Source: Pseudomonas aylmerensis | GTDB taxonomy: Bacteria; Pseudomonadota; Gammaproteobacteria; Pseudomonadales; Pseudomonadaceae | NCBI RefSeq assembly: GCF_001702265.1 | Contig: NZ_MAUE01000011.1 | Location: 23,545 to 87,544, forward strand | Reading direction: 5' to 3' | DNA: 64,000 bases | Part shown: positions 32,466 through 40,624 of the stretch, one piece after another | How the letters are laid out: each line of letters opens with the position of its first letter | Position numbering within the stretch: position 1 is the stretch's first letter | Translations under genes and position numbers: made by a program | Notes under the pieces: generated by a model | Told to the model about the DNA's origin: nothing | Database searches by the model: none | Seen by the model: only the letters and a program-made list of their open reading frames with translations

Positions 32466-33311
32466 ATGAAGTTCGAAGGCACCCAGGCCTACGTTGCCAC
32501 CGATGACCTGAAACTGGCCGTCAACGCTGCCATTACCCTGGAGCGTCCGCTGCTGGTCAAGGGTGAGCCCGGCACCGGCAAGACCATGCTCGCCGAGCAA
32601 CTGGCCGAATCCTTCGGTGCCAAGCTGATCACCTGGCACATCAAGTCTACCACCAAGGCCCACCAGGGCCTGTATGAGTACGACGCGGTCAGCCGCCTGC
32701 GCGACTCGCAACTGGGCGTGGACAAGGTGCACGACGTGCGCAACTACCTGAAGAAAGGCAAGCTGTGGGAGGCGTTCGAGTCCGAAGAGCGCGTGATCCT
32801 GCTGATCGATGAAATCGACAAGGCCGACATCGAGTTCCCCAACGACCTGTTGCAGGAACTCGACAAGATGGAGTTCTACGTCTACGAAATCGACGAGACC
32901 ATCAAGGCGAAGAAACGCCCGATCATCATCATTACCTCCAACAATGAAAAAGAGCTCCCGGACGCCTTCCTGCGCCGCTGCTTCTTCCACTACATCGCCT
33001 TCCCCGACCGCACCACCCTGCAAAAGATCGTCGATGTGCACTACCCCGACATCAAGAAGGACCTCGTCAGCGAAGCGCTGGACGTGTTCTTCGATGTGCG
33101 CAAGGTGCCGGGCCTGAAGAAGAAACCTTCCACCTCCGAATTGGTGGACTGGCTCAAGCTGCTGATGGCCGACAATATCGGCGAAGCGGTGCTGCGCGAG
33201 CGCGACCCCACCAAGGCGATCCCGCCGCTGGCCGGTGCCTTGGTGAAGAACGAGCAAGACGTGCAACTGCTTGAACGTCTGGCATTCATGAGCCGTCGCG
33301 GTAATCGATAA
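32466..33311 (+). CDS. MoxR-family AAA+ ATPase
   Basis: 281 residues. Walker A GEPGTGKTMLAEQ is at 37-49, Walker B VILLIDEIDKAD near 111-122, sensor 1 IIIITSNNEKELP near 153-165. MoxR proteins act as chaperones that activate metal or cofactor-containing partners together with a VWA protein. The VWA gene follows with a 1-bp overlap (TAATG), so the two are translationally coupled. GAGGAAT precedes the ATG. TATAGT at about 32429 may be the -10. Confidence 0.93.
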   Translation: MKFEGTQAYVATDDLKLAVNAAITLERPLLVKGEPGTGKTMLAEQLAESFGAKLITWHIKSTTKAHQGLYEYDAVSRLRDSQLGVDKVHDVRNYLKKGKLWEAFESEERVILLIDEIDKADIEFPNDLLQELDKMEFYVYEIDETIKAKKRPIIIITSNNEKELPDAFLRRCFFHYIAFPDRTTLQKIVDVHYPDIKKDLVSEALDVFFDVRKVPGLKKKPSTSELVDWLKLLMADNIGEAVLRERDPTKAIPPLAGALVKNEQDVQLLERLAFMSRRGNR

Positions 33312-34489
33312 TGTTGCTCAACCTGTTCAATGAAATGCGCGCAGCCAAGGTGCCGGTCTCGGTGCGCGAGCTGCTCGACCTGATCAACGCGCTGAAACAG
33401 CGCGTGACCTTCGCCGACATGGACGAGTTCTACTACTTGGCCCGGACGATCCTGGTCAAGGACGAACGGCATTTCGACAAGTTCGACCGAGCCTTCGGCG
33501 CCTACTTCAACGGCCTCGAAAAGCTCGACGACCACCTGCAGGCGCTGATCCCCGAAGACTGGCTGCGCAAGGAATTCGAACGCTCGCTGAGCGACGAGGA
33601 ACGCGCGCAGATCCAGTCCCTCGGCGGCCTCGACAAGCTGATCGAGGCGTTCAAGCAACGCCTGGAAGAACAGAAGGAACGCCACGCCGGCGGCAATAAG
33701 TGGATCGGCACCGGCGGTACCAGCCCGTTCGGCTCCGGCGGCTACAACCCGGAAGGCATTCGCGTCGGCGACGCCGGCAAACGCCAGGGCAAGGCCGTCA
33801 AGGTCTGGGACCAGCGCGAGTACAAGAACCTCGACGACCAGGTGGAACTGGGCACGCGCAACATCAAGATCGCCCTGCGCCGCCTGCGCAAATTCGCGCG
33901 CCAGGGTGCGGCCGAAGAGCTGGATATCGACGGCACCATCGACCACACCGCCCGCGACGCCGGGCTGCTGAACATCCAGATGCGCCCGGAGCGGCGCAAC
34001 ACCATCAAGCTGTTGTTGCTGTTCGACATCGGCGGCTCGATGGACGCCCATGTGAAGATCTGCGAGGAACTGTTCTCGGCATGCAAGACCGAGTTCAAGC
34101 ACCTGGAGTACTTCTACTTCCACAACTTCGTGTACGAGTCGGTCTGGAAGAACAACCAGCGCCGCACCTCGGAGCGCACTTCCACCCAGGACCTGCTGCA
34201 CAAGTACGGCGCCGACTACAAAGTGATCTTTATCGGTGACGCGTCGATGGCGCCGTATGAGATCACCCAGGCCGGCGGCAGCGTCGAGCATTGGAATGAA
34301 GAGCCAGGGTACGTGTGGATGCAGCGCTTCATGGCCAAGTACAAGAAGCTGATCTGGATAAACCCGTACCCGAAAGACACCTGGGGCTATACCGCATCGA
34401 CGGGGATTGTGCGCGAGTTGGTCGAAGACCAGATGTACCCGCTGACGCTGCGCGGGCTGGAAGAAGGGATGCGCTTCCTGTCCAAGTGA
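33311..34489 (+). CDS. VWA-domain (CoxE-like) protein, partner of MoxR
   Basis: 392 residues. The N-terminal half resembles the MoxR-partner family; the VWA domain begins near residue 235 with LLLLFDIGGSMDAHVKICEE. The metal-ion-dependent adhesion site reads D239-I-G-G-S243, DxGxS instead of the common DxSxS, a form seen in the CoxE branch. It lacks a signal peptide and is probably cytosolic. Acts with the upstream ATPase; the client is unknown. The start ATG overlaps the upstream stop by one base. Confidence 0.9.
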   Translation: MLLNLFNEMRAAKVPVSVRELLDLINALKQRVTFADMDEFYYLARTILVKDERHFDKFDRAFGAYFNGLEKLDDHLQALIPEDWLRKEFERSLSDEERAQIQSLGGLDKLIEAFKQRLEEQKERHAGGNKWIGTGGTSPFGSGGYNPEGIRVGDAGKRQGKAVKVWDQREYKNLDDQVELGTRNIKIALRRLRKFARQGAAEELDIDGTIDHTARDAGLLNIQMRPERRNTIKLLLLFDIGGSMDAHVKICEELFSACKTEFKHLEYFYFHNFVYESVWKNNQRRTSERTSTQDLLHKYGADYKVIFIGDASMAPYEITQAGGSVEHWNEEPGYVWMQRFMAKYKKLIWINPYPKDTWGYTASTGIVRELVEDQMYPLTLRGLEEGMRFLSK

Positions 34490-34531
34490 TGCAGGCCTGT
34501 AGACGATGGTATCGGCTACAGGCAACTTCAC

Positions 34532-35074
34532 TCAGCAGTGCTCGCTGTCGATCCAGGCAAACTTGAGGAACAGCGCAGCGAACTGTTTGACCAGTTCCGA
34601 ATCCTGACGGTCGACTTTCCCATCATTGTTGACGTCCTGGTTGATCGAGACAGTGCTCCCCCGACCATTACCGTCGCTGTACACCGCCGCCGAATAGACA
34701 ATGGTTTCATCTCGGGGCGCCCCTTCCCCTTGATGAAAGTGCAAGCGCACCGTGTCGGGAATCCCGTTGTTATCAAAGTCCCCGGCAAATACCTTCAGGT
34801 ACTTGTCGAAGGGTTCGTCGAGGCTGAACCATTCGAACGCCAGGAACAGCTGGGCAAACTCAAGGGCCATCTCCCGGTCCACGGCGTCGACAATACCGTC
34901 CTGATTGAGATCGTCCGTAATGACCCAGTCGAACTTGCCGTTTTCGGTGATATCGAACGCCGTCGCCCGGTGGACAAGCGCGGGGGCTTGGGAGTCGTCA
35001 TAGAACTCCAGATAGACCACGTCGGGAATATCGTTATCGAACACATCTTGGGCAAATATCTTCAAATAGCGCAT
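34532..35074 (-). CDS. Orphan protein with duplicated dockerin/EF-hand-like calcium loops
   Basis: 180 residues built from two halves of about 90 that repeat: RYLKIFAQD in the first corresponds to KYLKVFAGD in the second, and each half has two Asp/Asn-rich loops. Loops read DVFDNDIPD and DLNQDGIVDAVD, then DFDNNGIPD and DVNNDGKVDRQD. The DGIVDAVD and DGKVDRQD loops have acidic or Asn residues at positions 1, 3, 5, 9 and 12, as in dockerin calcium loops; the IPD loops resemble thrombospondin type-3 repeats. No signal peptide. Its neighbours (VWA gene, pxpC) give no functional hint. Not recognised. Confidence 0.75.
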   Translation of the reverse strand: MRYLKIFAQDVFDNDIPDVVYLEFYDDSQAPALVHRATAFDITENGKFDWVITDDLNQDGIVDAVDREMALEFAQLFLAFEWFSLDEPFDKYLKVFAGDFDNNGIPDTVRLHFHQGEGAPRDETIVYSAAVYSDGNGRGSTVSINQDVNNDGKVDRQDSELVKQFAALFLKFAWIDSEHC

Positions 35075-35170
35075 GGCAAAACCTGACTAGGGGATGGACC
35101 TATCAAGATTTGCATGACTGCACTCAAGCAGCGAAGACGACAAACGCTGGCACTCCCGTAGGAGTTTTCT

Positions 35171-36082
35171 TTACGCGGTAAACCTGCGCAGATACGCCAC
35201 ATGCTGCCGATGCGCCGTCTCCTGCACCACCGGCGCCAACCTGACATTTTCCCCCGGCAGGCACTGCGCCAGTCGCGCCAGCGCCAACGGCGTCAACGCG
35301 CCCAGGCGTGGATACCCGCCAATGGTCTGCCGGTCATTGAGCAACACAATCGGCTGTCCATCCGGTGGCACCTGGATGGCCCCCAACGGAATCCCTTCGG
35401 AAATCAATGACGGCCCCTGGTACTGCAACGGCGTGCCCAACAGGCGCATGCCCATGCGGTCGGCGCGGCTGTCCAGCGCCCATTCGGTATTGAAGGCATC
35501 GAACAGGCTCTGGCCGCTGAACTGGCCGATCTGTGCACCGACGATCACGTCCAGCGGCCCCTTGGCGGGCAGGACTGAATCGCTCAGCACTTTCATTGCA
35601 CCGCCGGTCCCGGAATAGCTCAACCGCGCGCCTTCGAGCAACGCCCTGCCGAAGCCATCCAGCCCGCCCAACTCCTCGCGCACCACCGTGGCACAACTGC
35701 CCAGCACCTGCGGCGCATCAAAGCCGCCCGGCGCCGCCAGGTAGGCCCTGGCCCCGCTGAAAGGCTGGGTAAAGCGCAGGCGCTGGCCCTTTTGCAGGAT
35801 GAAACTGCGGCCGGGGCTGATGGCGCGTTCGTCGATGTACGCACCCAGGTCCGCACCGGCCAAGGCCAGCAGGCAATATTCCTCGGCCTGCACGGTAAAA
35901 CCGCCGAGGGTGATTTCCACCACCGGCGCATCCAGCGCATTGCCCAGCAACCAATTGGCCCAGGACATCGACACCCAATCCAGCGCACCGCCCTGGGTCA
36001 CGCCCAGGTGGCGCACGCCAAAGCGGCCGGCGTCCTGCAACAGGCACAGCGGCGTGCTGGCCTCGATCAACAAGCGGCTCAT
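35171..36082 (-). CDS. pxpC: 5-oxoprolinase subunit PxpC (KipA/urea amidolyase-like)
   Basis: 303 residues with the biotin-dependent carboxyltransferase-type fold of KipA (LLQDAGRFGVRHLGVTQGGALD near the start; GVQ-type central segment; final RLAPVVQETAHRQ). With PxpA and PxpB it hydrolyses 5-oxoproline to glutamate at the cost of ATP. Start codon overlaps the pxpB stop by 4 bp, so the three genes are a tightly coupled operon pxpA-pxpB-pxpC. Confidence 0.93.
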   Translation of the reverse strand: MSRLLIEASTPLCLLQDAGRFGVRHLGVTQGGALDWVSMSWANWLLGNALDAPVVEITLGGFTVQAEEYCLLALAGADLGAYIDERAISPGRSFILQKGQRLRFTQPFSGARAYLAAPGGFDAPQVLGSCATVVREELGGLDGFGRALLEGARLSYSGTGGAMKVLSDSVLPAKGPLDVIVGAQIGQFSGQSLFDAFNTEWALDSRADRMGMRLLGTPLQYQGPSLISEGIPLGAIQVPPDGQPIVLLNDRQTIGGYPRLGALTPLALARLAQCLPGENVRLAPVVQETAHRQHVAYLRRFTA

Positions 36083-36783
36083 GCCTGCGCCTCCAACGGC
36101 GTGTCATCGCCACCCAGGTGGATAAATTCCGCGTGATCGACGGCTTCAAAACGCACCGTATCACCGGGTTGCATCAGGCTGTAGCCGTCGCGTTCGCGGT
36201 CGAACAGCTTGGCCGGGGTGCGGCCGATCAGGTTCCAGCCGCCGGGAGATACCACCGGGTAGGCGGCCGTTTGCCGCTCGGCGATGCCGACGCTGCCGGC
36301 CGCCACGCGTTTGCGCGGGGTACTCAGGCGTGGTGTGGCGAGGATTTCGTCGACCAGCCCCATAAAGGCAAAACCGGGGGCGAAGCCAAGGGCGAATACC
36401 TGGTATTGGTGGGCACTGTGACGACGGATCACTTCATCGACAGCCAAGCCACTGCGCTGGGCGAGCAATGTCAGCTCAGGGCCGACGCTCGGGTCGTACC
36501 ACACCGGCAGCACATGGCACTGGCCGCCGCCCTGGGCTTGGGGTTGCAGGTCAGTCAGGGCTTCGTCGATCAACGCGCGGGCCTGGGACGGGCTCAACGC
36601 GGTGAGGTCGTAATGCACCATCAACGTGGTGTAGGACGGCACCAGGTCGACCAGCGCGGACCCGAAACCGCTGCGCAAGCGCTGGGTGGCGGCGAGCATC
36701 CACGGCATGTTGGCTTCGGCAATCACGTCAAACAGACGCACCATCAGCGCGTCGATGGCCACCACTTCAATGCGTGGCTTCAT
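36079..36783 (-). CDS. pxpB: 5-oxoprolinase subunit PxpB (KipI-like)
   Basis: 234 residues with the KipI/allophanate hydrolase C-terminal signatures: [17 protein letters not shown] block ([15 protein letters not shown]), [16 protein letters not shown] and the [16 protein letters not shown] loop. The ATG at 36783 overlaps the TGA of pxpA (ATGA); the frame is open further upstream but inside pxpA. It forms the ATP-using 5-oxoprolinase complex with PxpA and PxpC. Confidence 0.94.
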   Translation of the reverse strand: MKPRIEVVAIDALMVRLFDVIAEANMPWMLAATQRLRSGFGSALVDLVPSYTTLMVHYDLTALSPSQARALIDEALTDLQPQAQGGGQCHVLPVWYDPSVGPELTLLAQRSGLAVDEVIRRHSAHQYQVFALGFAPGFAFMGLVDEILATPRLSTPRKRVAAGSVGIAERQTAAYPVVSPGGWNLIGRTPAKLFDRERDGYSLMQPGDTVRFEAVDHAEFIHLGGDDTPLEAQA

Positions 36784-37520
36784 GCTGGCTTCAATGCCTC
36801 GCGAATGCGCTGCACGGCGGCGACCGAGCTGGCGTTGTCGCCATGCACGCACAGGGTGTTGGCCCGCAATACCAGCGGGCTGCCATCGCTGGCCTTCAGG
36901 GCCTCGCCACGGGAAAGGGTCAGGGCCTGCTGGACGATGGTGTCGGAATCATGGTGCACGGCACCCGGCAATTGGCGCGAAACCAGATGCCCCTTGGGGT
37001 CGTAGGCACGGTCGGCGAAGGCCTCGAACCACAGGATGACCCCGTATTCATCGCCCAGGGCCTGGGCCGCGCTGTTGTCGCGGGTGGCCAGCAGCATCAG
37101 TGGCAGGTCGCCATAGGCGGCCACGGCCTGGATCACCGCGCGCAGCTGCACCGGGTTGGCCATCATGTCGTTGTACATCGCGCCGTGTGGCTTGACGTAG
37201 CTGACCCGCCCACCCTGGGCGCGGCAGATGCCGTCGAGGGCGCCGATCTGGTAATGCAGCAGGTCCTGGATTTCTTCGGGCGTGTAGGCCATGGAGCGAC
37301 GACCGAACCCTTGCACGTCCTGATACGCCGGGTGCGCGCCCACTTGCACACCGTGCTTGAGCGCCAGGCCGACGGTCTTGCGCATGATGCTCGGGTCGCC
37401 GGCATGGAAGCCACAGGCCACGTTGGCGCAATCGATGAATGGCATGACCTCGGCGTCCAGACCCATCGTCCAGTTGCCAAAGCTTTCGCCGATGTCGCAA
37501 TTCAATAGCAGGCGGCTCAC
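36780..37520 (-). CDS. pxpA: 5-oxoprolinase subunit PxpA (LamB/YcsF family)
   Basis: 246 residues with the family start [14 protein letters not shown], then [11 protein letters not shown] and [13 protein letters not shown] motifs. It begins with GTG at 37520, preceded by AGGAG with an eight-base gap. First gene of pxpABC. The divergent LysR gene starts 175 bp away and probably controls the operon. Confidence 0.95.
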   Translation of the reverse strand: MSRLLLNCDIGESFGNWTMGLDAEVMPFIDCANVACGFHAGDPSIMRKTVGLALKHGVQVGAHPAYQDVQGFGRRSMAYTPEEIQDLLHYQIGALDGICRAQGGRVSYVKPHGAMYNDMMANPVQLRAVIQAVAAYGDLPLMLLATRDNSAAQALGDEYGVILWFEAFADRAYDPKGHLVSRQLPGAVHHDSDTIVQQALTLSRGEALKASDGSPLVLRANTLCVHGDNASSVAAVQRIREALKPA

Positions 37521-37694
37521 GGTGGTCGCTCCTGTAGGCTTTGTTTTTTTGTAGTGTGGGATTTTTTACACAGAACTCGCAACTTGTCCTGGCACCCCTA
37601 CGACGCTTATCGTGGAATAACTCGATTTTTGGCGCTGGCCCGGTGCGGCGTCCAACTAATAAAAACCGATCCAAGCATAAGAAAAGTTGATCCC

Positions 37695-38606
37695 ATGAAT
37701 TTGAAGTTCCTCGAAACCTTCGTCTGGGTGGCCAAGCTCAAGAGCTTTCGGCTGACCGCCGAGAAGTTGTTCACCACCCAGGCCTCGATTTCCAGCCGCA
37801 TTGCCGTGCTGGAAAGCGAGCTGGGCGTGAAGTTGTTTCTGCGCGACTCACGGGGCGTGAGCCTGACCCCGGAAGGCCTGAAGGTGCTCGATTATGCCGA
37901 GCAGATGATGGTGACCATGCAAGGCCTGAAGCAGTCCCTGGAGACCACCAGCAGCAAGGTCGGGCGCATCCGCATCGGCGCGATGGACACGGTGATCCAC
38001 ACGTGGCTGAGCCCGCTGGTCGCCGAGTTGATGGACCATTTCCCGCTGGTTGAAATCGAGTTGGTCGCCGATACGGCGCTGAACCTCAGCGATCAGCTGC
38101 AAAAAGGCTTTCTGGATTTGATCCTGCAAACCGACCTGCTGCGCCTGGAAACAGTGCGCAGCCTGGAACTGGCCAGCCACCCCATGGCGTGGATCGTCGC
38201 CAGCCAATCGATCTACAACCGCGACTACGCGTCCCTGGCCGAACTGGCCCAGGAGCGCATCATCACCTATTCGAAAAACTCCCACCCGCACCAGGATGTT
38301 CTCAGCCTGATGCAAGCCAATGGCGTGGCCGCGCCGAGGATGAACTGTGTGAACTCCGTGTCGGCGATCACGCGGTTGTTGCGTGATGGCTTCGGCATTG
38401 GCGCACTGCCGCCGGTGCTGGTCACTGAGGAACTCGCGCGCGGCGAACTGGTGATGCTGCCGATGGCGCAGCAACTGCCGAATCTGCAGGTGGTGGTGTC
38501 GTGGCGTGTGGGGGTGGAGTTGGTCGAGGAGATTGTCGGGCTGTGCCAGAAGGTGGTGGCGCAGTATGCCAAGGAAGCAGGCGCGGAGCGCATGGTGCTG
38601 GCCTGA
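37695..38606 (+). CDS. LysR-family transcriptional regulator next to pxpABC
   Basis: 303 residues. N-terminal winged helix-turn-helix (MNLKFLETFVWVAKLKSF, recognition helix near AEKLFTTQASISSRIAVLE) and C-terminal effector domain. The ATG at 37695 gives the standard LysR start; the open frame continues upstream without a ribosome-binding site. Divergent orientation to pxpA, with a 174-bp shared intergenic region, suggests control of 5-oxoproline use, but this is inference. Confidence 0.88.
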   Translation: MNLKFLETFVWVAKLKSFRLTAEKLFTTQASISSRIAVLESELGVKLFLRDSRGVSLTPEGLKVLDYAEQMMVTMQGLKQSLETTSSKVGRIRIGAMDTVIHTWLSPLVAELMDHFPLVEIELVADTALNLSDQLQKGFLDLILQTDLLRLETVRSLELASHPMAWIVASQSIYNRDYASLAELAQERIITYSKNSHPHQDVLSLMQANGVAAPRMNCVNSVSAITRLLRDGFGIGALPPVLVTEELARGELVMLPMAQQLPNLQVVVSWRVGVELVEEIVGLCQKVVAQYAKEAGAERMVLA

Positions 38607-38620
38607 CCCGCCCAAACCTG

Positions 38621-38693
38621 CAGGAGCCGGCTTGCCGGCGATAGCGCTTCAGCGTCGCGTGAGCCGCATCGCCGCAAGCCGGGCGCCTACAGT
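38621..38693. repeat. REP pair (GGAGCCGGCTTGCCGGCG family)
   Basis: CAGGAGCCGGCTTGCCGGCG at the left and GCCGCAAGCCGGGCGCCTAC at the right form an imperfect pair between the convergent LysR and DUF2937 genes. Confidence 0.75.
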
Positions 38694-38708
38694 GAATCAA
38701 GGTGGCCG

Positions 38709-39251
38709 TTAGAGGCCTTTCAGATCTCGCTCTTCGATCGGCCGGCTCTGGCGCAGGCGCTTGCCGCCCAGCACTACCCAGTCGATCAGGCGGAACAGGC
38801 ATTCCAGGCCGAACGACAGCAGCATCGCCCCGCCCAGGCCCCAGCCCATGGCTTCGGGGGTCAACAGGATCTGGTAGCTGTAGCCATTCCAGGTTTCCAG
38901 GCGGATATCCGGGTCGGCAGCCACGGCCACTTGCAGCGCGCGGATGTACCAGGGGCCTTGCATCGCCTGGAATTGCTTATCCAGCGCCACCTGCCGATTG
39001 AGCATGGCTCCCAGGCTGTTGGCATCGCTCTGGAACACCGGGTCATCGCTGGCGCGGTAGTGGGCGACCAGCGCCTGCAGGTCGCCATTGAAGAACTGCT
39101 GCGCGGTGGACTCGAACCCGCGCAGGCCGGTCTGGGCCTCGATCAAGTGGGCTTCGACGCGCTTGGCGTAATCGTTGATGAACCCCGGCACTTGCACGCC
39201 GACCAACAAGCCAATGGCAAACAGCACCAACCGCAGGTAACTGAGCAACAT
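38709..39251 (-). CDS. DUF2937 membrane protein
   Basis: 180 residues. Starts MLLSYLRLVLFAIGLLVGVQ with an N-terminal membrane helix and has another at about 130-150 (AMGWGLGGAMLLSFGLECLF). The region between (about 25-125) is helical and probably periplasmic. It belongs to DUF2937, of unknown function. The ATG at 39251 removes a 13-residue upstream extension that lacks hydrophobic sense. Followed upstream on the same strand by the amidotransferase gene. Confidence 0.82.
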   Translation of the reverse strand: MLLSYLRLVLFAIGLLVGVQVPGFINDYAKRVEAHLIEAQTGLRGFESTAQQFFNGDLQALVAHYRASDDPVFQSDANSLGAMLNRQVALDKQFQAMQGPWYIRALQVAVAADPDIRLETWNGYSYQILLTPEAMGWGLGGAMLLSFGLECLFRLIDWVVLGGKRLRQSRPIEERDLKGL

Positions 39252-39262
39252 GGTCGATATCC

Positions 39263-40039
39263 TTACTCGGTGATGCCCTGGCTGACGCATTCACCGCTTC
39301 GCCACAGGCTCCATTGGCCCGGTTCGTAGCGGGTCCAGTTTTCGTTGTCGGTCAACGGCTCGGTGGCTATCACCGTCACCACATCGTTGGGCGTGGTTTC
39401 GGCCTGAAAATCGACGATCACGTCGACATCTTTCAGGCGCGCGGGGCCAAACGGCGCACGCCGGGTAATCTGCGCCAATTTCGTCGAGCAAAAGCAAAAC
39501 AGCCAGTCGCCATCGCTGAGCAGGCAGTTGAACACGCCTTTGCTGCGGTATTCAGCGCAGGCGGCGATCAGGTCCGGCAGCATTCGTTCGATGTCCACCG
39601 GCTCGGGGAATGCCTCGCGCACGCGGTTGAGCAGGTCGCAGAACGCCGCTTCGCTGTCGGTATCGCCGACCGGGCGGTAGAAGGTGGCGCGCGGGGTGAA
39701 GTCCGCCAGCTGGCCGTTGTGGGCGAAACACCAGTTGCGCCCCCACAGCTCACGCACGAACGGATGGGTGTTGGCCAGGCTCACCTTGCCGACATTGGCC
39801 TGGCGGATATGCCCGATCACCACTTCGCTCTTGATGGGATAACGCTGCACCAGCAGGGCGACTTCCGACTCGCTGCTGGCGGCCGGGTCCTGGAACAGGC
39901 GCAGGCCACGGCCTTCGTAGAAGGCGATGCCCCAACCGTCGCGGTGCGGGCCGGTGCGCCCACCGCGCTGCATCAGCCCGGTAAAGCTGAACACGATATC
40001 GGTGGGGACGTTGGCACTCATGCCCAATAATTCACACAT
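39263..40039 (-). CDS. Class II glutamine amidotransferase (YafJ-like)
   Basis: 258 residues. The N-terminal nucleophile is Cys2 ([15 protein letters not shown]), which requires removal of the initiator Met; the glutamine-binding blocks [19 protein letters not shown] and NGQLADF are present. It lacks a synthetase domain, so the acceptor of ammonia, if any, is unknown. Lies between DUF2937 and the next membrane gene on the same strand. Confidence 0.92.
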   Translation of the reverse strand: MCELLGMSANVPTDIVFSFTGLMQRGGRTGPHRDGWGIAFYEGRGLRLFQDPAASSESEVALLVQRYPIKSEVVIGHIRQANVGKVSLANTHPFVRELWGRNWCFAHNGQLADFTPRATFYRPVGDTDSEAAFCDLLNRVREAFPEPVDIERMLPDLIAACAEYRSKGVFNCLLSDGDWLFCFCSTKLAQITRRAPFGPARLKDVDVIVDFQAETTPNDVVTVIATEPLTDNENWTRYEPGQWSLWRSGECVSQGITE

Positions 40040-40069
40040 GCCAGGGCTCTCGCTGCAGGGCGGACAACG

Positions 40070-40525
40070 TTAAAGGCGCGGCTCGACGCGCATACCGCTC
40101 ACGGGGGCAGGACGGCGCAAAGGCTCGTCGTCATCGTCCGGCTCGGCGGCCAGGGCGGCATCGACGGCGGCCTTGCGCTCCCGGCGGGCATTGGCGGCGC
40201 GCTCGATGGGCCAACGGATCAACACGAATACGAGGTACACGGCAAACGCGATCATCGTGTACATGAACAGATCGGAGATCGCTCGCCAGGCGTTGTTGCC
40301 GACCTTGAGCACCAGGTCCAGCGCGGTAATGGCCACGGCCGGCGCGAACTGGGTCTTGACCGGGTCGACGATGGTCGGGCTGAACAGCAGCACCGCCATC
40401 AGCAATTGCAGCGGCTCGCGCAGCCAGCGCCAGATCCAGCGGGTCATGCGCCACCACACCAACAGGCAGCCCAAAGCGGCAAAGGCGTAGAGGCCCCAAG
40501 CGGTCAGATAGTCGTTCTCGGTCAT
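40070..40525 (-). CDS. Conserved membrane protein, three helices
   Basis: 151 residues starting MTENDYLTAWGLYAFAALGC. Hydrophobic helices near 7-24, 38-53 and 88-108 (FMYTMIAFAVYLVFVLI), with a basic and then acidic C-terminal tail (AAEPDDDDEPLRRP). I recognise it only as a conserved hypothetical protein next to oligopeptidase B in Pseudomonas (PA1305-like). The start is uncertain: an in-frame ATG lies three codons upstream. Confidence 0.78.
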   Translation of the reverse strand: MTENDYLTAWGLYAFAALGCLLVWWRMTRWIWRWLREPLQLLMAVLLFSPTIVDPVKTQFAPAVAITALDLVLKVGNNAWRAISDLFMYTMIAFAVYLVFVLIRWPIERAANARRERKAAVDAALAAEPDDDDEPLRRPAPVSGMRVEPRL

Positions 40526-40624
40526 GGTGTCCATGGCAAGGTAGGCAAACAGGCGGCTATGATAACGGCTTTTGCGTGTCGCGGCTGCAATGCCTGCCAC
40601 CTTCCGCCAGACAGAGAGTGATCC

